Origin: Advenella mandrilli
GTDB lineage: Bacteria; Pseudomonadota; Gammaproteobacteria; Burkholderiales; Burkholderiaceae_B
Direction of reading: 5' to 3'
Length of the DNA stretch: 64,000 bases
Assembly: GCF_016595155.1 (NCBI RefSeq)
Contig: NZ_JAENGP010000001.1
Coordinates: forward strand, 248,001 to 312,000
In this document: piece after piece, positions 1-8,703 of the stretch
Layout of the letters: every line of letters starts with the position of its first letter
Position numbering within the stretch: position 1 is the stretch's first letter
Position numbers and translations under genes: made by a program
The notes under the pieces: model-generated
Told to the model about the DNA's origin: nothing
The model's input: the letters and a program-made list of their open reading frames with translations, nothing else
Database searches by the model: none

Positions 1-1
1 G

Positions 2-817
2 GCAGGGCAACTGAACGCTTACCAGCGCGATGGCTTTCTGTTAATTGAAAATGTCTTTACACCGGAAGAGGTTGCGGCTTTGCTCAAAGAGGTTGTCCGC
101 ATGAGCAAGGATGAATCTATTGCCGGCATGGATGAGGCCATTACAGAGCCGGGCAGTGATGCCGTGCGTTCCATTTTCAAGGTACATGCCTTGAATGCGT
201 CTATTAGCCGCCTTGCCCGTGACCCGCGACTTATTCATGTGGCAAGGCAAATCCTGGGTTCGGAAGTATACATCCACCAATCCCGGGCCAACCTTAAACC
301 GGGATTTACCGGCAAGGAGTTTTATTGGCATTCAGACTTTGAAACCTGGCACGTGGAAGACGGCATGCCGACAATGCGTGCGTTAAGCTGTTCTGTGTTG
401 CTGACTGATAATAATGAATGCAATGGTCCGCTAATGCTGGTGCCGGGCTCACAGATGCAATTTATTTCATGTGTTGGTGAAACACCGGGTGAGCATTACA
501 AACAGTCGCTTAAAAAACAGCAATATGGGGTGCCAGATCCACTTACCTTAAGCTTGCTGGTAGAGCAGGGCGGTATTAAGACCATGCAAGCCAAGGCCGG
601 TTCGGTGGTGTTTTTTGACTGCAATACCATGCATGGATCAAGCAGCAATATATCTCCCTGGCCAAGGTCAAACGTATTCATGGTGTATAACAGTGTTGAA
701 AATACGCTTGAGCAGCCCAGGTATGGCTTGGCACCACGGCCTGAGTATATTGCCACACGATCGGATTTTTCAGCACTGGAACCGTTAGACAGTGTTAACA
801 GCCAGACACCGTTCTAG
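2..817 (+). CDS. ectD: Ectoine hydroxylase, 5' end outside the window
   Basis: EctD is an Fe(II)/2-oxoglutarate dioxygenase (phytanoyl-CoA dioxygenase superfamily) that converts ectoine to the osmolyte 5-hydroxyectoine in the cytoplasm. The reading frame is open from base 2, so the start lies upstream. The family signature FYWHSDFETWHVEDGMP is present and holds the iron-binding H-x-D pair. The distal iron histidine is in TMHGSSS, followed by an arginine (PRSN) suited to binding 2-oxoglutarate. About 271 residues are visible against a usual 300 or so, meaning only the N-terminus is missing. The ectABC genes would be expected just upstream but cannot be seen. A strong terminator follows. Confidence 0.93.
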   Translation, partial: AGQLNAYQRDGFLLIENVFTPEEVAALLKEVVRMSKDESIAGMDEAITEPGSDAVRSIFKVHALNASISRLARDPRLIHVARQILGSEVYIHQSRANLKPGFTGKEFYWHSDFETWHVEDGMPTMRALSCSVLLTDNNECNGPLMLVPGSQMQFISCVGETPGEHYKQSLKKQQYGVPDPLTLSLLVEQGGIKTMQAKAGSVVFFDCNTMHGSSSNISPWPRSNVFMVYNSVENTLEQPRYGLAPRPEYIATRSDFSALEPLDSVNSQTPF

Positions 818-885
818 TTGGCATTGAAGTTTTCTTGCCATTGGACAATGGTGAGTGTTGGCGATGGTTATTCGGCTTAAACAGG

Positions 886-939
886 AATCCGGCACACAGG
901 GCGTTCATGCATTGCATGCCTGGTGTGCCGGATTTTTTT
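886..939 (+). terminator. Rho-independent terminator after ectD
   Basis: A 12-bp perfect stem (AATCCGGCACAC at 886-897 with GTGTGCCGGATT at 923-934) is followed by a run of T. The loop can form a smaller inner hairpin. It ends the ectoine operon about 70 bases after the ectD stop. I see no gene in 818-1093 apart from this hairpin. Confidence 0.9.
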
Positions 940-1093
940 GTCTGGAATATGCTTTCACTGTTCTCAGTAATGCTTAAAACTCAAAAGTCCCGGCTGGACG
1001 GTGTCATCACGGCCATGTAAAATCTGCTTATATTTTCGTTCAATTCGTAACTAACTCTTCCTTAAGTTGCTACGATCAGACAAGGCTTCATTA

Positions 1094-3835
1094 ATGACAG
1101 ACCGTGTAAACACAGACTTACCCCAACAGTTGTCCCCCACAGACTGGCATACCTTAACACCCGGCCAGGTAGAGCAAATGTTGCAAACTGGCAGAGGCGG
1201 CCTGGCACAAGAAGAGGCCCGGCAGCGCTTAACGAAATATGGTTTCAACCGTTTGGCACCGCCCAAAAAACGCGGGCCGCTGCTACGCTTTCTGCTGCAG
1301 TTTCATAACCTTCTGCTGTATGTCATGATGGGTGCTGCGGTTATCACGGCTTCGCTTGGTTACTGGATAGATACTGGCGTGCTGATGATGGCGGTGGTGC
1401 TTAATGCCATTATTGGTTTTATCCAGGAAGGCAAGGCGGAATCGGCACTGGATGCCATCCGCGATATGCTCTCCCCACACGCTACGGTCATCCGGGACGG
1501 CCAGCACCATGACATTGACGCTGGCGATCTGGTGCCCGGCGACATGGTGGCTCTTGTCTCGGGAGACCGGGTGCCTGCTGACTTACGTCTGATTAATGTA
1601 CGAGACCTGCGTATTGAAGAGGCTGCCCTGACTGGCGAATCCCTGCCGGTAGAAAAAAATACAGAAACTGCCGAGCCCGATACGCCTTTGGGTGACCGTT
1701 ATGGCATGGCTTATTCGGGCACGCTGGTTATTTATGGCAAGGCGGTAGGGGTGGTGGTGGCAACCGGCGCCCAAACAGAGCTGGGTAAAATCAACCAGAT
1801 GCTGTCAGAAATTCGTAACCTGGCAACACCCCTGCTACGCAAGGTGGATTATTTCGCCCGTCAACTGGCCTTCTTTATTCTGGGTTTGTCGGCACTGACT
1901 TTTGTTCTGGGCACGTTATGGCGCGGGCACAGTCCCCAGGACATGTTCATGATGGTTGTGGCGTTAACCGCTTCTGCCATACCTGAAGGCTTGCCAGCCA
2001 TTATGACCGTCACCCTGGCATTGGGCGTGCGCCGTATGGCCAGGCGCAACGCGATTGTTCGCCTGTTGCCGGCCGTCGAGGCCCTGGGTTCGGTAACCGT
2101 TATTTGTTCTGACAAGACTGGTACCTTAACCCGTAACGAAATGACTGTGCAGCGCATTATATGTGCCGAGCACAGAGTCAATGTAGAGGGCGTGGGTTAT
2201 GAACCAAGCGGTGAATTATGCATTGACGGGCGCTGTATTACGGCTGCCGAATACCCCGAACTGGCTCTGGCCATTCGTGCTGGTGTGTTGTGTAATGATG
2301 CCCGTTTGTTGAATGAAGAGGGCAGGTGGTGGGTAGAGGGCGATCCCACTGAAGGTGCCTTGCTGGTACTGGGGGCAAAAGCGGGCCTTACCCTGAATGA
2401 GCCCAATGAGAATGCCTGGCCCCGGATTGATGCCATTCCCTTTGAATCCCAGCACCGCTTCATGGCCACTTACCACTGTGACAGCCAGCAAGAACCCTGG
2501 ATTTTTGTCAAGGGCGCACCGGAACGTATCCTGGATATGTGCCGCACGCAGCTGGGTAGTAATGGTGAACAGGAACTGGATGTTGATTACTGGCGGCGCA
2601 TGTCCAACGATATGGCAGCCCAGGGCTTGCGCCTGCTGGCACTGGCATGCAAGCGGTCTGCACCAAAAAGTGATTTACTTGACCATAACGATATGGAGTC
2701 GGATTTTGTCATGATCGCATTACTGGGCATTATGGATCCGCCCCGTGAAGAGGCGGTACAGGCTGTACGTGAGTGCCATCGTGCCGGTATTCGCGTCAAA
2801 ATGATTACCGGTGATCATGTGGAAACTGCCCGAGCCATTGGTGAAAAGCTGAATATTGGCGTTGGCAAGCCTGCCCTGACCGGTGCGGAAGTGGCAGTGA
2901 TGGATGACGAGACCTTGCGTAATGTGGCCATGGAGGTGGATGTTTTTGCCAGGGCAGCACCCGAACACAAGCTGCGTCTGGTGCAGGCCTTGCAAGAAAG
3001 TGGGCAGGTGGTGGCCATGACCGGAGACGGGGTTAATGATGCCCCGGCCCTGAAGTGTGCCGATGTTGGTGTAGCCATGGGCATGAAAGGCACCGAAGCC
3101 GCCAAAGAGGCGTCGGATATGGTGCTGGCCGATGACAACTTTGCCACCATTGCCAGTGCTGTGCGTGAAGGTCGGGCTGTTTACGATAACCTGAAAAAAT
3201 TCATTCTTTTCATGCTTCCCACCAACGGTGGGGAAGTCCTGGTGGTGATTGCCGCCATCCTGTTTGAATTGACCCTGCCATTAACACCGGCCCAGGTGTT
3301 GTGGATTAATATGGCCACATCGGGTACGCTGGGCCTGGCATTGGCGTTTGAGCCGGCCGAGCGGGGCATTATGGACCGGCGGCCCCGTCCGCCCGGCGAA
3401 GCCTTGCTCTCGGGCTTTTTTATCTGGCGTGTCTTAATGGTGTCGGTCATTATTATGATTGGTGCGCTGGGGGTGTTTTTGTGGGAATTGAATGCGGGCA
3501 CCAGCCTTGAGGTGGCCCGGACCATGGCGGTTAATATTGTGGTGGTTTGTGAAGTATTCTACCTGTTCAACAGCCGCTTTATTCTTAAATCGGTGTTAAG
3601 CCGCGAGGGCCTGACTGGCAACCGCTATATCCTGTTGGCGGTTGCCGCCTGCATCCCTTTGCAACTGGCCTATACCTATTTGCCAATCATGCAAACGATC
3701 TTCAATTCTGCCAGCCTGTCACTGCTGGAATGGGGCAAGGTGCTGGCTGCCGGGTTGTTACTGTTCCTGCTGGCTGAGCTGGAGAAATTTATTGTCCGGC
3801 GTACCGGGCTGGCGGCCAGACTGGGATTGGGTTGA
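1094..3835 (+). CDS. P-type cation-transporting ATPase (P2-like)
   Basis: Integral inner-membrane pump of 913 residues with the full P2 architecture. In order: Cation_ATPase_N domain, actuator loop with TGES at about 180-183, M4 motif PEGLP at about 297, phosphorylation motif DKTGT with Asp 340, nucleotide-binding KGAPER, and hinge motif TGDGVND at about 643-649. The start is ATG 1094, preceded by an AAGG ribosome site; an in-frame TTG at 1067 is less likely. M5 carries NGGE with Glu 714, as in Ca2+ pumps. M6 reads N739-M-A-T742-S743, so the aspartate that binds Ca2+ in SERCA (D800) is a serine. The ion is therefore uncertain. It stands alone between a terminator and a convergent gene. Confidence 0.9.
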   Translation: MTDRVNTDLPQQLSPTDWHTLTPGQVEQMLQTGRGGLAQEEARQRLTKYGFNRLAPPKKRGPLLRFLLQFHNLLLYVMMGAAVITASLGYWIDTGVLMMAVVLNAIIGFIQEGKAESALDAIRDMLSPHATVIRDGQHHDIDAGDLVPGDMVALVSGDRVPADLRLINVRDLRIEEAALTGESLPVEKNTETAEPDTPLGDRYGMAYSGTLVIYGKAVGVVVATGAQTELGKINQMLSEIRNLATPLLRKVDYFARQLAFFILGLSALTFVLGTLWRGHSPQDMFMMVVALTASAIPEGLPAIMTVTLALGVRRMARRNAIVRLLPAVEALGSVTVICSDKTGTLTRNEMTVQRIICAEHRVNVEGVGYEPSGELCIDGRCITAAEYPELALAIRAGVLCNDARLLNEEGRWWVEGDPTEGALLVLGAKAGLTLNEPNENAWPRIDAIPFESQHRFMATYHCDSQQEPWIFVKGAPERILDMCRTQLGSNGEQELDVDYWRRMSNDMAAQGLRLLALACKRSAPKSDLLDHNDMESDFVMIALLGIMDPPREEAVQAVRECHRAGIRVKMITGDHVETARAIGEKLNIGVGKPALTGAEVAVMDDETLRNVAMEVDVFARAAPEHKLRLVQALQESGQVVAMTGDGVNDAPALKCADVGVAMGMKGTEAAKEASDMVLADDNFATIASAVREGRAVYDNLKKFILFMLPTNGGEVLVVIAAILFELTLPLTPAQVLWINMATSGTLGLALAFEPAERGIMDRRPRPPGEALLSGFFIWRVLMVSVIIMIGALGVFLWELNAGTSLEVARTMAVNIVVVCEVFYLFNSRFILKSVLSREGLTGNRYILLAVAACIPLQLAYTYLPIMQTIFNSASLSLLEWGKVLAAGLLLFLLAELEKFIVRRTGLAARLGLG

Positions 3836-3877
3836 TGGAAATATGCTGGAATGGGGGCTTTGCTTTTAACCGACGGG

Positions 3878-4417
3878 TTAGTCGAACAGGCTATCAAGCA
3901 CGGTCATGTGTGGCCGTACAGCGGGTAGATCTTGTTCTGAAGCTTGTCGGGCATCCATGTTGCGCTGATGGCTTTTTGCCATACGCGTCAAAATGGCTTC
4001 CTTTTGGGCTGCGTTAAGGGCGGGGTCTTTGTTGATGTTGGTAATGCCCTGTTGGTATCCGGCTTCTACTGCGTCCCTGGACAAGCCGCTTGTTGCGATC
4101 AAGTAGGCCTTTATCGTGCGATCGCCAATATCAGCCCATTGCTCTACACTGGAAAAACCGTGACGCGAGGCGAGCTGGGTAAGGTCGGCATATTCGGGGC
4201 CCTGTCGATCCATCTGTTTCAGGCTTGAGCCTAAAGGTTGTGACGGGTCGATGTTGTGGTGTTTGTTTTTATTGTGTTTTTCACCTATCGCGGTGAGTTC
4301 AGGCATGCTGACGATAAACTGTTCAACCTGCTGGGCCGTTAGCGGTTTGGCTTGGGCAATATAAGCAAATCCCAAGTATAAAACCAGCGCAGCGGAAATT
4401 TGTTTGATTATATTCAT
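3878..4417 (-). CDS. Small exported protein of unknown function
   Basis: I do not recognise this 179-residue protein. It begins with a signal peptide (MNIIKQ, then a hydrophobic stretch ending AQA before KPLTAQQ), and the rest is predominantly helical and hydrophilic with a His/Lys/Asn-rich segment near residue 50. The composition suggests a periplasmic protein. I chose the start at 4417 because the signal peptide then has normal length. An in-frame ATG at 4441 adds eight residues that come from a tandem duplication of the start region. It is convergent with the P-type ATPase, leaving 42 bases between the stops. Confidence 0.72.
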   Translation of the reverse strand: MNIIKQISAALVLYLGFAYIAQAKPLTAQQVEQFIVSMPELTAIGEKHNKNKHHNIDPSQPLGSSLKQMDRQGPEYADLTQLASRHGFSSVEQWADIGDRTIKAYLIATSGLSRDAVEAGYQQGITNINKDPALNAAQKEAILTRMAKSHQRNMDARQASEQDLPAVRPHMTVLDSLFD

Positions 4418-4460
4418 TGATGTTCTGTTGTAAAAATTCATTGATGCTCTGCTGTAAAAA
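4413..4460. repeat. 24-bp tandem duplication across a start codon
   Basis: Positions 4413-4436 and 4437-4460 are adjacent copies of a 24-bp unit differing at two bases (both T in the left copy and C in the right). Each copy contains CAT, the ATG of the minus-strand gene ending at 3878. The period equals eight codons, so two in-frame start codons exist, at 4417 and 4441. Confidence 0.9.
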
Positions 4461-4530
4461 AATTAAATCAAGAGATGGAAATGTGCGGACATTGCACTTA
4501 CCGCATACTAATGTCAAGTGGCAAATTACA

Positions 4531-4701
4531 CACCGTTCGTTTGAACGGGGTGGCAGTGATTTCCCAAGGTGGTTTCCTCCGCTTTCAGGCGCTTCTCGTG
4601 CTCCTCGCTCTCAAGCTCTTCTCGTGTATCTTCGTTCCCATGCTCCCGCGTGGAAATGCCTTGCTGTGAGCCTATTGCCAGACCCATTCAAACGAACGGT
4701 G
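4531..4701. repeat. Non-coding repeat relic with 15-bp terminal inverted repeats
   Basis: CACCGTTCGTTTGAA at 4531-4545 is the exact reverse complement of 4687-4701. Similarity continues inward for a few bases (CGGGG against a strand reading TGGGT). Between them is 141 bp of C/T-rich sequence including TTCCCATGCTCCCGCGTGGAA near 4636, which resembles the widespread hairpin family built on TTCCCACGCT/GCGTGGGAA. No convincing coding sequence exists between 4461 and 4819. I read this as a MITE-like or palindromic-repeat relic; no target-site duplication is obvious. Confidence 0.55.
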
Positions 4702-4819
4702 ACAGATTACAGGCGTACTATTAGAATAGCGCCAATATTGAGTTGAACGAATGTGGCAGTTCACAGGCTTATCTTGCCTGCACATTCTCCTGATCAACCC
4801 TGTTGTCTGGAGCGTTTTT

Positions 4820-6565
4820 GTGTTGAAAATATGTAAACCGGTAGCCCTGTTAATGATGCTGACAGCGAGTGCTTATACGCTAGCCAATGAACGGGCCATC
4901 ATCGTGTTTGATGGCTCGGGTTCAATGTGGGGACAAATAGATGGCAAACCCAAGCATGAGATTGCCCAGCAGGCTTTACGCAACATGCTTGAAACCGTCC
5001 CTGATACGATGGAGCTGGGTTTAATGGCCTACGGCCATCGCGAAAAAGGCAGCTGCACCGATATTGAAATGCTGGTGCCGCCCGGCCAGGCCAATAAAAC
5101 GGCGGTATTGCAAGCCGTGCAAAATATGAAATTTCTTGGCAAAACCCCGTTGTCTGCGGCGGTTCAGCAGGCGGCAAATGCTTTACGCTATACCGAAGAC
5201 AAGGCAACCGTGATCTTGATTACCGATGGCGAAGAAACCTGTCAGGCCGATCCTTGTGCCCTGGGAACCGAACTTAAGCAAAGCGGGGTTGATTTCACGA
5301 CGCACGTGGTGGGATTCGGCCTGACCAGGCAGCAAGGAGAACAGGTTGCCTGTCTGGCGCACAATACAGGTGGACAATACTTTGAAGCCAGTAATGCGGC
5401 ACATTTAAGCAAGGCAATGAACGCCGCGCTTGCGGCGGTGCACACCGCACCGGTTGCCAACGTTGCACCACCAGCACCATTGCCAACACCAAGCTTGCCA
5501 TCGGCAACTGTCTCGGGACCCGAAGTGGCCAGGGCCGGAACGGTTATTGAGGTTACCTGGAGTGGACCGAACGATTCAGGTGATTACATTACCATTGTCA
5601 CGCCCGATGCCAAGGATTCAGAATATGGCGTATATCAACGTACTGCCAGCGGAGAGGTTTTACGGTTACAGGCACCCGATGCCTTGGGGGCGCATGAAAT
5701 ACGTTATGTTCAGAATAAAGACCGCAAGGTGCTGGCCAGGCAAACGATTGAATTGATGTCTGTAGAGGCGACGGTTTCTGGCCCTGAAAGTATTGGGGCA
5801 GGAGGAACCATAGAGGTGCAATGGACGGGGCCCGATAGCCCGGGTGATTACATCACAGTGGTTGAGGCTGGCGCGCCCGATAAAGAATACAATCATTACG
5901 CCCGCACGAGCGCCCGAAACCCCGTCAGCCTTTTGGTGCCTGATGGTTTGGGGAACTATGAAATCCGTTATGTTTTGAACAGTTCCAAACGTGTGCTGGC
6001 ATCGCAACCCCTAACCATCACGCCGGTTTTGGCGCGACTGGAACTGATGAATACTGCTGTGCCGGGCGGCAAAGTAACTGTGGCATGGACAGGGCCGGAT
6101 AATAAGTCAGACTACGTGACCGTTGTTCCTAAAGGCGCCCCCGCCAATAAATACCTTGATTATGCACGCACCTCTTCAGGTTCACCGCTTGTGCTCAAAA
6201 TGCCGGCCGAGGTGGGTGAGTATGAATTGCGTTATGTGCTGGACAGCTCAAAACGGGTATTGGCCAGTTTGCCGGTTACCCTGGCAGAAACGGCTGGCAG
6301 TATTACTGCACCCGCTTCCGTGGCAGCCGGTTCTGTTATTGAAGTCACCTGGAGCGGCCCGGGAAACCGGCAGGATTTCATCGAGGTCGTACCCATGGAT
6401 GCCACACCCGACACTGCACCGCTTGCCGCAACACGTGTCAGCCAGGGTAGTCCCTTGTCGGTACATGCTCCGGCAATTCCAGGTGTTTACCAGGTCAGGT
6501 ATATGATGCGTGATACCAAAGAGGTTTTGACCAGTACGCAGGTAGAAGTCAAGCCAAACCCGTAA
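4820..6565 (+). CDS. Secreted VWA-domain protein with four Ig-like repeats
   Basis: The protein is about 581 residues. I prefer GTG 4820, preceded by a TGGAG ribosome site, because it gives a normal signal peptide (VLKICKPVALLMML, cleaved after TLA). ATG 4751 would add 23 residues. A von Willebrand factor A domain follows at once, with a full MIDAS metal site: DGSGSMWG, the Thr of KTPLSAA and the Asp of TDGEETC. After a Pro/Ala linker come four repeats of about 88 residues (DNA about 5503-6565). Each has a W-[ST]-GP motif, a D-[YF]-[IV] strand (YITVV, YVTVV, FIEVV) and a Y-[EQ]-[IVL]-RY strand. It probably binds a ligand or partner through a divalent metal in the periplasm or on the surface. 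Function unknown. Confidence 0.85.
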   Translation: MLKICKPVALLMMLTASAYTLANERAIIVFDGSGSMWGQIDGKPKHEIAQQALRNMLETVPDTMELGLMAYGHREKGSCTDIEMLVPPGQANKTAVLQAVQNMKFLGKTPLSAAVQQAANALRYTEDKATVILITDGEETCQADPCALGTELKQSGVDFTTHVVGFGLTRQQGEQVACLAHNTGGQYFEASNAAHLSKAMNAALAAVHTAPVANVAPPAPLPTPSLPSATVSGPEVARAGTVIEVTWSGPNDSGDYITIVTPDAKDSEYGVYQRTASGEVLRLQAPDALGAHEIRYVQNKDRKVLARQTIELMSVEATVSGPESIGAGGTIEVQWTGPDSPGDYITVVEAGAPDKEYNHYARTSARNPVSLLVPDGLGNYEIRYVLNSSKRVLASQPLTITPVLARLELMNTAVPGGKVTVAWTGPDNKSDYVTVVPKGAPANKYLDYARTSSGSPLVLKMPAEVGEYELRYVLDSSKRVLASLPVTLAETAGSITAPASVAAGSVIEVTWSGPGNRQDFIEVVPMDATPDTAPLAATRVSQGSPLSVHAPAIPGVYQVRYMMRDTKEVLTSTQVEVKPNP

Positions 6566-6621
6566 GCGACTCTTGCCATTTGTTTCTTTAATTGAATCTT
6601 GATATAGTGCAGGCAATAACG

Positions 6622-6650
6622 GCAGGGCTCTTATCGCAGAGCCCTGTTTA
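6622..6650 (+). terminator. Terminator after the VWA gene
   Basis: A 9-bp stem (CAGGGCTCT at 6623-6631 with AGAGCCCTG at 6638-6646) has a 6-base loop and a short TTT. It lies about 60 bases after the VWA stop and separates that gene from the signalling block. Confidence 0.75.
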
Positions 6651-6714
6651 AAATAATAATCATAATAGATGGGCAGGTATAGGCCCAGAGGCATTTTCAG
6701 GTCCAGGGGGAAGT

Positions 6715-7275
6715 ATGCAAGGTACTAGGGGACAGATTCGGCAATGGGTTCCAATATCGGTCTGGTTGCCGCTTATCATCGTATCAGGCCTCATGCAGCA
6801 AGTCCGGGCTTCTGATACGGTCAACATGAAATCGGCCAGCCTGCCTCTGCCATTCCAAGAGGTGCTTCTGGTGGTGGATGGGGCGATTAATCGTGCAAAT
6901 GTTTTGGGTCAGGCACATCTGGATATCGGGATTCTCCAGGGCTTGCCAAGCCATCGCTTGAGGACAACAACCGCGGTGACTGATGGCGTCAGGCAGTTTG
7001 ACGGTTTTCTAGTGCGCGATTTATTGAGTCTGTTGCAGGCGGAAGGCAAGGTGGTAACCGCCCTGGCACTTAACAACTATAGTGTCGACATCCCCATGAT
7101 TGACTTTCATGAGTATGACGTTTTACTGGCAACCCATATGGATGGGGAACGCTTGCTTTCCTCTGGCAAAGGGCCGTTCTGGATTGTTTACCCGCGTGAT
7201 GATTGGCGGCAATTGCAAGATATTCGCTATGACTATCGATGGGTTTGGCAGTTGCATCGCCTGACCGTGAAATGA
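6715..7275 (+). CDS. Molybdopterin-fold protein without the cofactor cysteine
   Basis: The 186-residue product starts with a signal peptide (hydrophobic stretch WLPLIIVSGLM, likely cleavage after RAS). The rest resembles the small oxidoreductase molybdopterin-binding domain family: VRDLL, NNYSVDIPMIDF, a long loop GKGPFWIVYPRDDW and the terminal YDYRWVWQL. The protein contains no cysteine, so it cannot bind molybdenum as sulfite oxidases do. From its position, 12 bases before a histidine kinase whose region between membrane segments should be periplasmic, I infer a sensory partner rather than an enzyme. Paralogues beside histidine kinases are familiar in proteobacteria. Confidence 0.75.
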   Translation: MQGTRGQIRQWVPISVWLPLIIVSGLMQQVRASDTVNMKSASLPLPFQEVLLVVDGAINRANVLGQAHLDIGILQGLPSHRLRTTTAVTDGVRQFDGFLVRDLLSLLQAEGKVVTALALNNYSVDIPMIDFHEYDVLLATHMDGERLLSSGKGPFWIVYPRDDWRQLQDIRYDYRWVWQLHRLTVK

Positions 7276-7287
7276 TCTGGTGACGGC

Positions 7288-8703
7288 ATGGGCTTTGTGC
7301 GCTCCAGAGTGCTGGGTTATGTGCTTCCGATACTGGCGATTGTTGTCTTGACGGTTTTGTTGACCGTTACGCTGTTTCGTCTGGCCGACATTCAGCGGGC
7401 TATTCGCAATAATGTGAATGACAACATGGTATGGGTCATATACCAGACTCATATCGAAAGCCTGATGCTGGCTGATGCGGTTCAACATCGTCTTGTGGAC
7501 CCGGAATCCGCCCATGATATTACGCATCGCTATCAGATGTTTTTAAGCCGTATTAGTGTGCTTAATGATGGCCCGCAGAAAAGGGCGTTGCAAGCGATAG
7601 GCATGGCGGACATGATTGCCGGGCAGGCAGAAACAGTCCTGCGTCTGGGCAACCGGATCGGTACTGCCCGGGCAGGGCAGACGGATTATGAGCACTTGCG
7701 TAGTGCATTGAATGAACTCAATGCCTTATTGTTTAATGCTTCAAATATGGCCATGGTGGCCCAGTGGGAAGAGGCCGGGGCCCGGATTGATACTTACCGC
7801 AATGCGGTATTGGCCATTTTTTTTCTGATGATTGGCATCTGGGGCGGTAGCGCATTCATATCCATACAGTTGCTGCTGGCACTGAAAAAAACCAGGGATA
7901 ATGAACGTAGCAGGCAGCGCGAGATTGAGTTGCGCAAGCAGCTTGAAAACGAACGTAAAATCAGTGAGTTGTATCGCAGTTTTGGGTCTATGGTCTCACA
8001 TCAGTTCCGTACGCCCCTGGCGATTATTGATGCCACCATGCAAAGATTGATTCGTGCCGGTAACCGGATGGACACCGACGAGGTCAAACGGCGGGCAGCC
8101 AAGGCCAGGGAAGCGGTGCAGCGGCTTACTTACCTGATTGAAAATATTTTGCAGGCCGATCGTTTCATGGAGCAGCTTGAAGTAACCATAAGATCATGCA
8201 ATCTGGCTCATCTGGCACAACAGGCAGTGGCCGAGCAAAAACTGCTTGCGTCAGCTCGGGAAATACAGTTTCTGGATGAAACCGGCGGTGCGTCGACAGT
8301 CGCCTGCGATCCGGTATTAACCATCCAGATTATTGGTAACCTGCTGTCCAATGCCATCAAATACTCCAATGATCCCATGCCAGTGTCGGTACGCGTTTAT
8401 CGTGAAGCAGGGTGGGTATGCTGTGCGGTGCGCGATTATGGACGAGGCATCTCGAAGGATGACCTGCCGCATGTTTTCAAGCGTTATTTCAGGGCCCGGA
8501 CGGCGACAGATGTCGTTGGGACAGGCATTGGGCTTCATATTGCGAGCGAGTTGGCATCGTTGCAACAGGGTAAAGTTTATGCCAGTTCCGAGCCAGGGGA
8601 AGGATCGATCTTTATCTTATGTTTTCTGGGCAACCATGAAGGTGAGCAGGTGGTTAACATGGTACGAAGTGAACGAATGTCTGACAAGGAGAACGGGTCA
8701 TGA
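7288..8703 (+). CDS. Membrane sensor histidine kinase
   Basis: A 471-residue inner-membrane kinase. A first membrane segment at about residues 8-30 and a second at about 172-195 enclose a periplasmic region of roughly 140 residues with no recognised sensor domain and no clear HAMP. A coiled-coil linker leads to the HisKA domain, with the H-box VSHQFRTPL and phospho-acceptor His 238. The HATPase_c domain has the N-box NLLSNAIKYS, G1 DYGRGIS and G2 GTGIGLHIA. It lies 12 bases after the molybdopterin-fold gene, and its stop overlaps the regulator start as ATGA, so the two are probably translationally coupled. The signal is unknown. Confidence 0.92.
   Translation: MGFVRSRVLGYVLPILAIVVLTVLLTVTLFRLADIQRAIRNNVNDNMVWVIYQTHIESLMLADAVQHRLVDPESAHDITHRYQMFLSRISVLNDGPQKRALQAIGMADMIAGQAETVLRLGNRIGTARAGQTDYEHLRSALNELNALLFNASNMAMVAQWEEAGARIDTYRNAVLAIFFLMIGIWGGSAFISIQLLLALKKTRDNERSRQREIELRKQLENERKISELYRSFGSMVSHQFRTPLAIIDATMQRLIRAGNRMDTDEVKRRAAKAREAVQRLTYLIENILQADRFMEQLEVTIRSCNLAHLAQQAVAEQKLLASAREIQFLDETGGASTVACDPVLTIQIIGNLLSNAIKYSNDPMPVSVRVYREAGWVCCAVRDYGRGISKDDLPHVFKRYFRARTATDVVGTGIGLHIASELASLQQGKVYASSEPGEGSIFILCFLGNHEGEQVVNMVRSERMSDKENGS

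Noticed and set aside
4417-4746. 109-residue plus-strand open frame in the repeat relic
   Set aside because: It runs through the inverted-repeat element and has no recognisable domain, signal or ribosome site.
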